This document shows positions 24,407-36,676 of a stretch of DNA of 64,000 bases, one piece after another (positions within the stretch are counted from its first letter, which is position 1; each line of letters opens with the position of its first letter). The stretch spans positions 65,630,376 to 65,694,375 of the forward strand of contig CM070510.1 of assembly GCA_036346375.1 (NCBI GenBank). Reading direction: 5' to 3'. Source of the DNA: Guadua angustifolia (taxonomy: Eukaryota > Streptophyta > Magnoliopsida > Poales > Poaceae). The notes below the pieces were generated by a model, which did no database searches, was not told the DNA's origin, and saw nothing but the letters and a program-made list of their open reading frames with translations. The position numbers and the translations under genes were made by a program.

Positions 24407-27400
24407 CTAACGTTTCTTCCTGTCCTCCCATGCTCTCCTGAGCCATGCAAGTCTCCCAGCAGGTGTCTTCAAAGTGATAAACACATATTGGTATTCCTTT
24501 TTGATAAGAAGTTGTGTCGCGTAATAGTGCTCATCACTACCTTCTTTAGCCCCAGCTTTAATAACCGAATCAAGCATTTCAGCTATCTCTTACCTAACAG
24601 GATCAACCACTGTAGTACTTGTAGAATTGATAGAATTCTTGCTAGTCTCAGACCTCTCCCATAAGTCGATAATTGTAACATCCCAAATTTTGGCTTATTA
24701 TTTATTTAATATTATTTTATTACAATTTATGATTTTTGTGAATTTTCTGGATTTATTTGGATTTTCTGAGATTTATTTGAGTTATTTTAAATTAAAGCAT
24801 ATTACCTTTTGTCAAGAATTAATTATAAAAAGAAAAATTTAAAATAAAGTTTTGCCAAAAATATTTTATTTAAGTCCAGAATGTCTCAAAGTATTTTTGA
24901 GATTTTTCTTGGAATTTATCTGATATTTTTACTACCTTAAATAAATCAAACTATTTTTCTTATTTATTTTAAATCAAAAACTCCGGAAAAATCAGTATGA
25001 ACAGTACTGGGCCGAAGCCCAGCACTGTGTGTGCGCCGGCCCAGCTATTCGGCCTGGTTTCTAGAAGAGTCGCTGCGCGCCGTTGGATCAGGATCCGAAG
25101 GCCATTATCAAGCCGCGTCAATTACTAAAACCCTAGCGCCGTGAGCCGTTTGATTTTCATCGGATGGTCTGTATCGAGCGATACCGATTAAGGAAACCCT
25201 AGCGCATCCTCGCCATTGATTGCCGATCGGACGGCTGAAGGCTGTCGTCTCCGATTCGAACTCAGTGCCGCCGCCGTAACCGATCCGGACACCGCCGCCG
25301 CCGTAGTTTCCAAGTTTCTCACGCCGCCGTGGGGTATTTAAGGGCCGGGGTACCCTCTCGAGGTTCGCAGAGCCCGAGCCGCCTTTTCGTTGCTGCATCA
25401 TCGTCGGAGGAGCACTAAAGCCGTCGTGGAACCTCGCCGGAGTGCCGAAGGAGGATTGCGCCGTGTTTCGTCGTCGCCGGTGACTCTTCCGCCGTGTGGG
25501 TTCCGGATTCGAGCTCACTTCGTCGAGACGCGTCGGATCCGCTACTTCCTTCTCCCCGGAACGCGCCGGAACGCCACCGCCGTGGTCATCGTCTTCAACT
25601 CCGGTGGAACCTCGCCGCCGCATCTTCGTCGCCGAGCTCGAGCTTTGCCAGCCGTCAAATCTTCATCGGAGCGCCAGAAGTGAGCCACGTCGTTTCGGAA
25701 AGCAGTAAACATCTCGGGTAAGTATGAATCATCCGATCGTAGATGAGCGGTTACGATCGAGCCACGTCATTTAAGTCTACAGTACATCGCTCGGGTAAGC
25801 ATCGGTCGTCCGATTTAGATCGGATGGTTGCCGTTGAGCCACGTAGGCGTAAAATCAGTAAACCGTTAGATTGGTTTTAAACGGCCCAGATTATGCCACG
25901 TATTGACCGTACTGACCCGGCGCCATGCTGACGTCAGCCGACGTCATAATTCGGATTTTTCTTTATAAAAATAATTCGGTTAATTCGGATTTTCCAATTT
26001 CATGAATTTTCAGGAATTTGAATTTTCTGAGGGCTCATTCTCCCTCATACGAACTCCGATTGAGGTGATTCAAATTTCTAAAAATTTGTAAAATTTAGAT
26101 CTATCTATTGGTGAATTTTATTTTATTTTTAGAGTTTTTTTGCTCTCTGTTTTGGTATTTATTTGGTATTCTCTTTCGTTTCGCGTAAACGATAAATTGT
26201 GCGACGCATCCGGGGGAGATTCATCAATTCAAGACCAAGGTCCAGAGCATGTATAAGGGTTTTCCTAAGGCAAGTTGTGCTTTGACCATGTTGCACCCAT
26301 AGCTAGATTAGTTGCTATTTTGATTTACTTTATTGCATGTTATTTCAATCGTACAAATGATTTCAACTTAGTTTGGGATTAGCTAATGTACCCTTTGAAT
26401 TACACCCTATCTTGTCAATTGTATGTCATGATCCACTTGTCACCCTAGATTGGTTCACTATAGTTGATTAATAATGAAACCACATGGGATGGTTAGATCG
26501 GATTAGATTGCTCAGCCATGCCACGTCATCACATGTACTTGAATCTTTGATAAATAATCTTGACTAATGGAATATGGAACAATGTTATGAATTTGTGTGT
26601 CATGTGTGGTCACATGATGAGATTGAGTTGTGGTGGCAATGGATGTCACGCAACGATATTGAATTGTTGATGGCACGTGGTGCTTGGTAATCAACTGGGG
26701 TGGTTATGATTTTAGATCGGAGTAAGTGGCAAGGGCAGTATGCCAGGGTGGGCCCGATGGGCAGAGGGTATGTGTATGTCTTGCTTTGATCAACCCTAAG
26801 AATACCTTGCGAGTCTTTGACCTGAGTCAATCGTGCAACCACATGTTTGTTATGGGGCAGCCTAGCTGACTAATTTGCAATGTCTTAGTCTTAGTACTAC
26901 CAGTGGTGGAGTGGTTCATCCTCTTTAATGAACCCAGATGGCGCAAGAGGGGGGCCCTGGATGTGGTAACTAGTCCCACCAGTGTTGAAACCTTAGCGGG
27001 TGGTACTGAGTTAAGACAGAGCATTGTAAAGGCTTTGTCATGATTCTCTGCCAGCACACCAAAGGAAATGTGCTAATGGTCAGGCATAAAAGAGATTATC
27101 ATGTCATGTGGGTAAAGTGCATAATCTCTGTAGAGTGTACAAACTATTCGAGTAGCCATGCTCACGGTATTGAGCAATGCTCGGGGATTACAGTCAAGGG
27201 TTTAGACTTTTGCAAAATAAAACTTGGGATGGATGGCAGGTTGCCATGGAAGGTTGAATCTTGACTTAGGATGAGAAACTTGGTTTACTTGAGAAATACT
27301 GAATCTATCTATTACTGTTATTTGTTTTTACTGTATTTTCAATCTATATCTTGTACTTGTTCATAAATCTTTGCTTCTTGCAAATGAACCTCTTAGCCTT

Positions 27401-28504
27401 CCTTTGGAATAAGCCTTACATATAGTTATGTTAGAATTGCATTCTGTGCACAACTTGTTGAGTGCTTTATGTACTCACCCTTGCCTACAATATCATCAGT
27501 GCTGAAGAAGGTGTACCATGAAGAGACGAATGTTTAGGGTGCGAGTTTTGTCAATTGCTTGTGGTATACTGAGGGGTTATCTACGTCTTCATTTCCGCTG
27601 CCGTTCAATTTGTTGTTCAGCCTTGTGAGGCATCGTTAAGTAAGTTGACCATAAAGTCATTCAACTATTAATATTTAATATATAATGTTTTTTATCTTAT
27701 TTCCGCTATGTATGATTGTGATATTCACTAAAGTTGAGCCTGTGTGCACTAGCGTGATCCTGGACTAGTGCAGTATACACAGAGGGTCCGGATTTGCATA
27801 TTCGGGTCCCGACAATAATGCGCTTCATCTGGATATCTCTAAAGGTCCTCTTCACCTTCTTTCCCTTAGGTGAGTTTTGAACAAACCTTTTCTCTTTGGT
27901 TTGCTTGTCCACATTAAGAGAGGCTCCATGTGTACCATTGCCCTCTCCCTCTGCACCTCCATCTTCAAAGTCCACATGGGCTACCCCATCAACTCCTGAT
28001 ATCACTACAGACTCATTTGTACAGCTTGCACCATCAAACGTAATGCTTAGTTTTGCTTCATGCTCAAGTGGTGCATACCAGAAGATCTGGCAGCCTGGTA
28101 TGGCCTGAAAACAAAATAAGCAACCTATGTAATTTGCCACATTTCATTTGTACATTAGCATAAACAACATATGTACCACTCACGTCTTGTTGTTCTTTCC
28201 ACCATTCATCACTAGCAAGAATGCAACTAGTGGCAGGATCCCTTCCCAAACCCGAGGCTCTTCTATTCAGTTGTTTCCACATCACATAATGGTGTTTCAA
28301 GGTATCCCACATGTTTTTTAATTACAAGTGGGTATATGTCCTCTTCGTGCGTTCATAGAACTTTTGCATAAGGTTCTGGTAACCTCTATTATTCAAACAT
28401 TGTTGCGGTTTGTTGTTGGCATGAACTTCTTCTACACATATTTGTATGAACACTCCATTTGCAAATGAATCCTAAGTTGCTTTAGCCCTTATGGGTTTTT
28501 CCAT
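24407..28504 (-). pseudogene. Harbinger Myb/SANT-like DNA-binding protein gene, split by a solo LTR
   Basis: Exon 1 is 28504-28184, then a GT-AG intron, then exon 2 from 28104 to 27815. The reading frame resumes at 24668 on the other side of the LTR and ends at 24407. Features: NMWDTLKHHYVMWKQL, LASDEWWKEQQD and AIPGCQIFW match the trihelix/Myb-type domain of Harbinger accessory proteins; the C-terminus holds GRLAWLRRAWEDRKKR. Stops are present at 28474-28472 (W to stop), 28324-28322 and near 24590. Known family role: it binds the element ends with the transposase and helps nuclear import. Excising the LTR and one TSD copy restores IQMKRIIDLWER, showing the LTR came later. Confidence 0.75.
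24674..27814 (+). mobile_element. Solo LTR, about 3.1 kb, probably Ty3/gypsy
   Basis: Starts TGTAACATCCC and ends GGGTCCCGACA (TG...CA), with a perfect 5-bp TSD ATAAT at 24669-24673 and 27815-27819. There is no internal gag-pol and no second LTR, so it is a solo LTR left by recombination. A TATA-like GGTATTTAAGGG at about 25332, followed by a GC-rich stretch, fits a plus-strand promoter and transcript start. Open frames around 25100-25720 are by-products of this GC-rich region. The long LTR and TGTAAC start suggest a Tekay/Del-type chromovirus, which is inference. Confidence 0.85.
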
Positions 28505-29549
28505 CTAAGGACAATGATGGTTAAATAAGAACAACTAATGAGCTAAATAGTAAAGATGTGGCAGTTCAGTTTAAACTAATAACAAGCATAAAATTTCAAT
28601 GATCAGGCAAGCTGTAGAGATTGCATTTTCACAAGTTTGAGTGCAGGCTTTAGTGTCCCTCGCATACGTGATAGTGCCTCCCTCCCTCTTTATAATAGTT
28701 TTTTTCATGAGATTTAAGTACTAAAACATCCAATCGCATTCAGAGAAAGACAATTCCCAGGGTGCTGACGAAGTCCAGAACTCAAAGGTCGCAACATTAT
28801 TGTCCAAGACCAAACAAGTAACACATTTACAATGACAATGGCAGAGAAACAACATAATGTCATTAAACAAGTAGGAAAATGAATTAAGACTTAAGAACTC
28901 ACATAGCTGTCACGTGTTGTAGGAATATGTGTGATATACATGTGTAGACTTGTGAGTCATTATCAATGAAGGTATTCATAGCCTTGACCACTCGAAAGTA
29001 TTTTCAAAGAACAAGAATATGTTGGACTGACTGAGCTAGTAAAACACCAACTAGTTGTGAGTCATAGGTACTGTTAACAGCTGCTCATTTCAGCAAAAAA
29101 AATGCCTAAAACCTAGTAGCATAACTAATTGCTTATTACATGTTTAGGGGCTGTTTTGTTTGTGCCAAAATTTACCACAATTTGCACCAAAATTTGATCA
29201 TCGATTTGATTGCCCACAAATTAGCAAAAAATTTGGCAAGAAGATGAGCTAGGATCCAAATGAGAACAGAATCTCGCCAAAATTTGGGCAATAGACCAAA
29301 TGCATGGCAAATCCGATCAACAGTGCATGATTTTAGCCACCAAACTGGCGTTACCAATCCTCTCAATTCTCGCAAATCCGATCAACACCTTGACCTATTC
29401 TTTCCAAAAATATCCACAGGGGTTACCAATCCTCCCAATTCTCCTCCAAACTAGTGAGTTGCAACACAATTATAACTTTCTTTCGGTGTGCTTGCCCTCT
29501 TCAATTATTAAACCTAAATTCGTACCCAAGTATTTCACTCCACTGAAAT

Positions 29550-29950
29550 CATAAATGGAGACCAAAAGAGCTCTATTCTTATCTCTAATACTACCACTAC
29601 CCAGTCACATATCATCAATTTTCACAGATGCATCATGGATCTGGATCTGGAGCTTACCGGCGGCGGGTGGCTACTGGATCTGGAGCGGCAGCGTCGGCGG
29701 CTCGAGCTTAGACGACCGGAGGAGGGTGGCGTGGCGGGGGTGGACGGCCTCGAGCTGGGCCGGAGGGGCGTGATGCGAGACGTCGTGAAGGCGTGGATCA
29801 GCGAGACGGCGCGAGGGGTGAGGTGGTGGCAAAATCCGTCGGAGTCGACGGCGGAAGGAGCCCTCAAGCCGCCGCCGACTCGTGGGGAGGATGAACCCTA
29901 ATCGCCTCTCGCAGGGAGGAACTCGGAGGTCAGAGCCATGCGTGGGGGAG
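29550..29950 (+). other. GC-rich exon-like stretch, unrecognised
   Basis: It follows AT-rich sequence and holds an open frame from 29635 (MDLDLELTGGGWLLDLER) to 29901 with arginine/glutamate-rich composition. No domain was recognised; it could be a captured gene fragment or leader of the Harbinger element. Confidence 0.25.
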
Positions 29951-30529
29951 AGTGGAGTGCGTGCGGGCAGTGGGGGGCTGGGAGGCCGGGGGCACCCCAG
30001 TGGCAAAAGCACGTAATTTATCAAAAGGAGCTGGGCATTTCGCTTCTTCAATCCATAGAATCCCGCAAAATTGGCTATAGAACCGCTTCTGATTTACTGT
30101 GTACACAATGCTTCGGATTATTTCAGAAGCAATGTAGAATTATTCCGTTCGGCACTCAATCGGCTTTTTTTTAAGAAGAAACTATGTAGAATCGGTACCG
30201 AACGGGGCCATAACTAACAAAAGCCAATAGCTGAAAGTTGGGCTGGATATGCTTTTACAACTTATTATAAAAAAATTAGCTATTTATTAAACGATATCTT
30301 ATAAAAAGTTACAACTATTTTTCAAATGAGAAAACAAAAAATAGATTTTTAGAAAAGCTACAGCTACCCATATCTCTCCATATCAAGTCAGTCTACAATC
30401 CCATTTTTATTTTTTGCGATTAGTCAACTAACAATCTCATTTATTCGTCGTCCCAAAAGTTCGCACGCCCTAAACTCGCCCCTTTTTTAAAGTTTGGCCA
30501 GGAGCTCTGACGTGCTGCGTCTCGCGCGG

Positions 30530-31623
30530 TCTTAGGAGCCTCTCCAAGGCCAAGGCCTCCGCCTCGAGGCTCTTCTCGACGACCTCGGTACCCTCGATCC
30601 CCCTCCTCGTGTCTACTCCATTTGATCGGCGCATGCTTTTTTTCTTTCGATTTTTTGGATACTTTTTTTATCGGTGATCGGACTCTCCGAGCACGGCTTC
30701 AACACCGCCTGCATCACCAAGCTCTTCCCCACACGGTCACACACCGTCGCAGCATACCGTATTTTAGTGAAATGAAATTCGCTGCACAACATATCAGAAT
30801 TGTGAGCTATATAAATGGAAGTTGTTTTCTGTGTGCATGGTTTGATGATGATTTCTGTTGCTTTGTTAGTTCTGGAATTAGTTTGATACGATGCTCAAGT
30901 GGTAATTGTTAGCCTGAGCAAGGTTGCATCCATGCTGTTGCAATTTTGTATATCATGAACAAAAGTACTATTGTTTTTGGTCCAAATAAGAATTGATACA
31001 TATGGTTTACAATGCTAACTTGAACATTTTGGCATCCTTGACTTTAAAGAACTAAATTCGGAATATGTGTTTTTAACTTAGACATGTCTGTTAAAATGGT
31101 TGCTAGATAATAATCAGAAACTTATGTACCCAACTCATTATGGTCGCCGTATGAGAAAACCTTCACATCTCTATGTTGATCAGCTTAGGGCTTAGCTAGT
31201 CACAGTCTGTTAATAATCCTAATCGAACACAGAGAACTGCTAGTAAGAAATGAACTGAACTGTGGGTTATGTATCGACCTATTGTACCTTAGCTAGTTAG
31301 CTTGGTAGTTCTAGCACATTAGCTAGCTTTGTCAAATGTCAACGAGTTTCTTGTCTATAGTTAATTCTGTTCCAATTTTCTTTGATTCAATTTAAGGTAC
31401 AGAGATATTCTGAGCTTGTGTGAATTGAATTATTAAGTAAAATTATGTTACATACGACTAGAGCTTAAAACTTACACATTATCTTCTGTTTTGTCAGGTC
31501 GGCAAACGTAATCGGTACCTTACTAAGAACCCCCACTCAGGCATACAGGCGATGGCTACAGACCTTTTTCATTACTGGAAGAAGGTTGTTCTTGAAGAGA
31601 CAGGAAAGAAAAATGGCACCTCG
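30530..31623 (+). pseudogene. TFIIS N-terminal-like gene fragment, two exons
   Basis: Exon 1 reads RSLSKAKASASRLFSTTS and ends at 30587 before GTACCC. Exon 2 spans 31498-31623 between TTTGTCAG and GTAATT and reads VGKRNRYLTKNP, then IQAMATDLFHYWKKVV and LEETGKKNGTS, exactly 42 codons. The joined order (helix with KAKAS, then VGK...L.K.P, then WKKVV) matches the TFIIS N-terminal domain found in transcription elongation and Mediator-type proteins. There is a stop just upstream in exon 1 and no later exon, so it is a partial copy. The intron carries normal splice sites, so it came from genomic DNA rather than mRNA. Part of exon 2 (GTTGTTCTTGAAGAGACAGG) is duplicated at about 31739. Confidence 0.55.
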
Positions 31624-31639
31624 GTAATTTCTTTTTGAA

Positions 31640-32370
31640 GTGTTCGAACCTGCATACCATAGACTTTTCGAGCAATAATTTCTGGGGAGAAACACTGCAT
31701 CTCGGCAAGAACAAATTATCTGGAACAAATTATCTGGGTTGTTCTTGAAGAGACAGGAAGGTTCTTTTGATTGCTTCAACATTTTGTTGCTTGCCAGAAG
31801 TCACCGTTGGATTGCTGAACCTTAGATTTGTAATATAGAGACCTCTTAGAACCACACTGTTTTTGGCTAAATGGCAAACCGAGATGGTGTATTGTATACT
31901 TTTTCTTGGGTAATAACTAAGATGGTGATTCTGACATGTAGGAGAGAAAAGATTGGGAATACTAGAACTAGCCAACGTATGATATTTTTTTTGGCAATTG
32001 AGGAGGTACTGTTGTTAGAAGAAACAACAAATGAGCTATGTGCACACACACTCACTTCTCCTCGTACAATCTCATTCATGACCAGCAATGCTAGCTACAA
32101 GTACTACGTACGGTTGTGTCAAACTGATCCATCGATCCACACGCGGCTTACGTGGTCGATTAATCCGTATGCTGCGAACTATTTCCTGATTAAGCCGCCG
32201 GCAGATAGTAATGCACGGCCCTCACGTGAGACATCACACCAGCAAGGGGTAGCTTGTTTACATCAGCACTGACCACTTGATTATCTGCCTACTTGCCTGT
32301 TATCAAACAGTGTTTTCCTTTAAACTTAATGGAACAGCATCAAAGGATCCTACCGAACAATGCATGCTGT
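31640..32370. other. Intergenic sequence, nothing recognised
   Basis: Apart from the short duplicated exon piece near 31739, no gene or terminal-repeat structure was found. An open frame at 31871-32272 has no recognisable domain. Confidence 0.3.
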
Positions 32371-32378
32371 CTGCCTAT

Positions 32379-33275
32379 CAGGTTCACAACATCGAAAATT
32401 CAATTTTCAAACGATTTTTTATTCTTAAAAATCGGTAGAAATCAAAGAAATTTGAATTCAAAAAAACTTGAACTTAGTGGTCAAACTAAGACAAAAAAAA
32501 ATAAAATAGAGCAATTTTACCGATTTTCGAGTGATTTTCACCATTTTTTTTTATTTTCAATTTTTAGCGATTTTTTGATTTTCAGCACATTGAAGGTAAA
32601 TTGAAAAAATTTCAAAAAAGTTCAAAAATATTATAAAAAATCGATTAATCTATAAAACTCCTCAAATATATTTTGACTATTTTTAAAAATCATTTAGCGC
32701 TTTTAGAAAATCAGAAACAACAATTAATGAGAAGGAAAAGAGACATTGTACGATCTTTATAAAAATTTATAAGATTGATCTTGCTCTTAAATTTTAATAG
32801 AATCATAACTAGTGCTCAAGGATCATGTACTAAAATTTTCAGAAATATTAGACTTCTTTTAATGACCCTATAAAATAAAAAAGAAGAGCATATACAATAA
32901 CAATAGAACTTTCGAATTTTAAAAAAATACAGATCTAATCATCATTTAAAAATTTTACAACATCATTAACATTTCCTTATGACATTATAAAATATTTCTT
33001 AGAAATATTAGACTTCATTATTACCCTAGAAAATCAAAGACAAAAGAGCATATATTTTGAAAGTATCACTGTTAGAATTTAAAAAAAAATACACAGATCT
33101 GATAATAATCTTAAAATTTTATAGAGTCATTAGCATTTCCTCAGGACCTTAGGGAAAAAAATCAAATTTTTTGAATTTGAATTAGAATTCCACTGGCTTA
33201 CCGAGCCGTTTTAAAAGCCAAATCGGCTTGACACACTCTATTTTCTAGCAATTTTCGTTGATTTTGTGAACCATG
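32379..33275. mobile_element. hAT-like non-autonomous element, AT-rich
   Basis: Ends are CAGGTTCACAACATCGAAAATT and, inverted, CATGGTTCACAAAATCAACG. The flanks CTGCCTAT (32371-32378) and CTGCCAAC (33276-33283) match at the first five of eight positions only, so the TSD is decayed. The interior is AT-rich with ATTTTTAAAAAT and CGATTTT motifs like the other AT-rich hAT elements here. Confidence 0.55.
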
Positions 33276-33526
33276 CTGCCAACTATTAATTCCGTAGCTT
33301 CATTGATCTTCATGAGCTCTCCTGCACAGAATGAGACGGGTATAACTTGCTAGGAGTTTGAACACAAACAAGCACGCGTGTTGACTCGTTGATTTCCTAA
33401 CATAATGAGATTATCAACAAAGTCTGAAAGGCAAATATAAATTCCACACCGAGAGCAGGGTTAGTTTGGCTCAACCAAGCTAGGAGTTTGAACACAAACA
33501 GTTCGTTTTTTTTTTTGGCATCCACC

Positions 33527-34008
33527 TAGGGATGGCAATGGGGACTCGTTCCCCGATCCCCAGCGGGGAATTCCTCTATTAGGGAATGGGTATGGGAAGA
33601 AATCGTCCCTCGTGGGGATAGAAACGGGGAAAATTATTCCCCCGTCGGGGATGGCGGGGACGGGGACGGGAATTTTTTTCCCATGAGGACCCAGTTGGGA
33701 TCCAAATTTAGTTTAGTCCAATTTAGTTATTAGATTGCAAACATATTCTCTAGCTCATCATATTCACATTTTCATAAATGGGACAATAATCTTCAATGAA
33801 TGCATGCAATCTTTTTTTCCTTGTCTATTGATATGATTTTAGAGTTAAAATGGCTATAAGAGCTCTTTCTCTTGTGTGAAATTTTGAGGATGGGTCCCGA
33901 CGGGCCCCGACACCTTAACGGGATGGGGATTTTCTCCCCCGAGACGGGGAGCGGGAACGGGGACAGGGAGGCACTCCCCAGCGGGGAATGGCCCCGTTGC
34001 CACCCCTA
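33527..34008. mobile_element. hAT-like MITE with GC-rich ends
   Basis: Perfect 8-bp TSD CATCCACC at 33519-33526 and 34009-34016. Ends are TAGGGATGGCAATGGGG and, inverted, TAGGGGTGGCAACGGGG. About 160 bp at the left end and 120 bp at the right end are rich in CGGGGA/TCCCCG and can fold on each other. The AT-rich centre has no gene. Confidence 0.8.
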
Positions 34009-34095
34009 CATCCACCTGTCTCGAAATTCAGACCTGGACGTGTGAATATTATGCATGACGTCCTCTAGAGGAAGAAAGAATATTTTGCATAACAG

Positions 34096-34113
34096 AAATA
34101 CTAGGGAACGGTA
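34096..34113. repeat. Perfect 18-bp palindrome
   Basis: GGAACGGTATACCGTTCC equals its own reverse complement. It lies about 310 bp before the GAAAC-rich array. A related inverted repeat, TACCGTTGGAAT-CA-ATTCCAACGGTA, lies just after that array at about 35566-35591. Confidence 0.85.
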
Positions 34114-34425
34114 TACCGTTCCTAGCTTTCTATGGTATAGCGTGACCTCATGTTCAGGCGCGCGCTGCAGGGCGTCGACTCCTTCAAGCGCGTCGCGTTC
34201 GTCGTGAAAAAGGATTCTTGCGAATAGGGACATACTCGTGCATATCGATCGATTGAGAGGTCACGGACCTAGCTTGACTCGCCGATTCGTCCATGGCTCC
34301 ATGCATGCACATCATCACACCATTTAACAAACTAGTCCTGCATATTTAGGCGTGCATTCTTGAGTCCCACGACATGCGATGATCACCAATGGCATTGGCA
34401 TTTTGGTCAGTATAATCATCACTCA

Positions 34426-35560
34426 TGGAACTCAATTATAATTATGTTTCACGTTTCACATAAAACATATCCATTAAATTATGTTTGTTAAACTGAAAGC
34501 GTTATGAAACTTACAAGTATACTACTGAAACACGGTGAAACTTAACTATGAAACAACACAAAATCTATCTATGAAGCGTTGTGAAACTCCTGAATCAATT
34601 AATGATCTGAAACATGTGAAACATGCTCTGAAACTTGTTGAAACTCATGGGTTGACACTTGGTGAAACTTGAAATATTCTAGAAACACGTGAAACTTACC
34701 GAAACATGAAACTTTTCAAACGTTCTCTTGAAACTTACCATAACACGCATGGAATTTTTGAAACTTGCGAAACATGAATGAAACTTCTTTGAAACTTCAA
34801 ATCGCATGTAATTTTTATAAATTTACCGAAACACGAATGAATATTTGTTGAAAACTTTTTTTAAAATTTGACGAAACATGTATAAAATATGAAACTTATA
34901 AGTACACTACGAAACCTGGTGAAACTTAACTGTGAAACAATATGAAACCTAGTTGCGAAACTTAGCTGTAAAACTTAGCTGTGAAACCTCACTCATGGAA
35001 CTCAATTATAATTATGTTTCACGTTTCACATAAAATATATCTGTTAAATTATGTTTGACGAAACTGAAACATTATGAAACTTACAAGTATACTAGGAAAC
35101 CTGGTGAAACTTAACTATGAAACAACACGAAATCTATCTGTGAAACGTTGTGAAACTCCTAAATCAATTAATGGTCTGAAACCTGCTCTGAAACATGCTC
35201 TGAAACTTGTTGAAACTCATGGGTTGACACTTGGTGAAACTTAAAATATTCTAGAAACACGCGAAACTTACCGAAACATGAAACTTTTCAAACGTTCTCT
35301 TGAAACTTGCCATAACACGCATGGAATTTATGAAACTTGCGAAACATGAATGAAACTTGCTGAAACTTCAAATACGCATGTAATTTGCATAAACTTCTGA
35401 AACACGAATGAATATTTGTTGAAAACTTTTTAAAATTTGTGAAACATGTATAAAATATGAAACTTATAAGTACACTCTGAAACACAGGTGAAACTTAAGC
35501 TGTGAAACAATATGAAACCTAGTTGCAAAACTTAGTTTGTGAAACTTAGCTGTGAAACCT
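34426..35560. repeat. GAAAC-rich array with a 562-bp tandem duplication
   Basis: Two copies start at about 34426 and 34988 with ACTCATGGAACTCAATTATA and run in parallel. Inside, TGAAACTT-type words recur every 10-20 bases, giving a GAAAC-rich plus strand. Closely similar order in both copies, with small indels and substitutions, indicates recent duplication. No coding frame. Confidence 0.7.
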
Positions 35561-35591
35561 GCTATACCGTTGGAATCAATTCCAACGGTAC

Positions 35592-36442
35592 ATCGTTCAG
35601 TAGTAGCACTCTTTGCATAACGTCCATGGCACATATGGCGGTGGATATATATACGTTTACTCCTATATTCTCGGCATTTGTGCAAGTCAAGAAATCCGTT
35701 CCTGGTGTTAAAAAAAAAGGAAAAAAAAAGACTAGCACCTCCATGTATTCCCATGGTACGTTCTTCCTGTCTGCCGGATCACATTTTAAGGACATCAATT
35801 TCGGCCGTTTCATACAGTGCACCAAAAAGCACAGCAATTAGTTCTTAAGTTTATAATAAATCTTTGCTCATACGCAATAAACACGAACTTACCAAACAAG
35901 ATTATGCCCGTCGATGACTGTCGCGACTCCACACACTGCGCCATGCCGTGCACACTTGCACGAATATGTCGCTCCTCTTGCGACGAAAATCAAACAAATA
36001 TCGTTTGGGTAGTGCAACAATTCAATCGGCCAGTGCAACAAAAACCAAAGAAGACTCAACAAATTTTATCAATCCACACAGCAAAAAAAAAAGGCTATAA
36101 CACCCTTGTTCTTCGTACACTTCGGTAGCAATAAATTTAACAGAAGAAGGCAACAAGAGGTTGCTACCTGTACAACAAATCAACAACCCACTGCAACAAG
36201 AGGTTGCTCGTCGGCTGAGAAGGAAAATGAAGCGATGATTCTTCATAGGCACTTGGAGGGGGAGCACACTTGCCTCGTCGCCAGCTAACATCATCCACCC
36301 TTGTCGTTGAGCCGGGATGTCTGCCTTGAGCCCCACCGAGGCATCGCTCCCTCCGCTCACTGCTCAGCGGATGGTCGGTTAGAAGGGCAGCAACCCATAG
36401 GAGATGAGACCTCTGCTTGCTCTTCTAGTTCTAGGTCTTCAT
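35592..36442. other. Intergenic sequence, no gene recognised
   Basis: Short overlapping open frames on both strands have low-complexity sequence (poly-K from a poly-A run near 35711-35730) and no recognisable domain. Confidence 0.3.
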
Positions 36443-36445
36443 TAA

Positions 36446-36676
36446 GGGTGTGTTTGGTTGATTGAACCAAGTGATACATGAATAAGATGGTTCAAGAAAA
36501 AAGTCACCCATATGTTTGGTTGCTTGAATGGAACCATCCCGTCTTGGATGGTGAGATACAAATTTGAGGAATATTCTTTATAGATGCTGAGCCATTTCAT
36601 TCACCCAAAACAATATAATCATTTATACATGACCATCTCATCCCATTCAACATTATCCCACCAACCAAACACACCC
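36446..36676. mobile_element. Tourist-like MITE (PIF/Harbinger-derived)
   Basis: A perfect terminal inverted repeat GGGTGTGTTTGGTTG at the left and CAACCAAACACACCC at the right, and a TAA target-site duplication on both sides (36443-36445 and 36677-36679). The 231-bp size, TIR and TSD are classic for this family. Confidence 0.92.

Larger units (their letters stand above)
20624..30216 (-). mobile_element. PIF/Harbinger element with nested insertions
   Basis: The left end GGCCCCCTTCGGGATAGATTCT and the inverted right end GGCCCCGTTCGGTACCGATTCT are closely matching terminal repeats. ATA abuts both ends as a possible 3-bp TSD (canonical Harbinger TSDs are TAA/TTA). Between them, on the minus strand, lie the two genes expected of this superfamily: a DDE transposase (21030-22296) and a Myb/SANT-like protein (24407-28504). 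Subtracting the hAT element (22387-24187) and the solo LTR (24674-27814) leaves about 4.6 kb. The right part (28505-30216) is non-coding apart from GC-rich frames near 29550-29950 and may hold a further insertion. Confidence 0.65.

Noticed and set aside
25108..25721. Overlapping proline/arginine-rich frames on both strands
   Set aside because: They lie in the GC-rich part of the solo LTR and have no domain or splice support.
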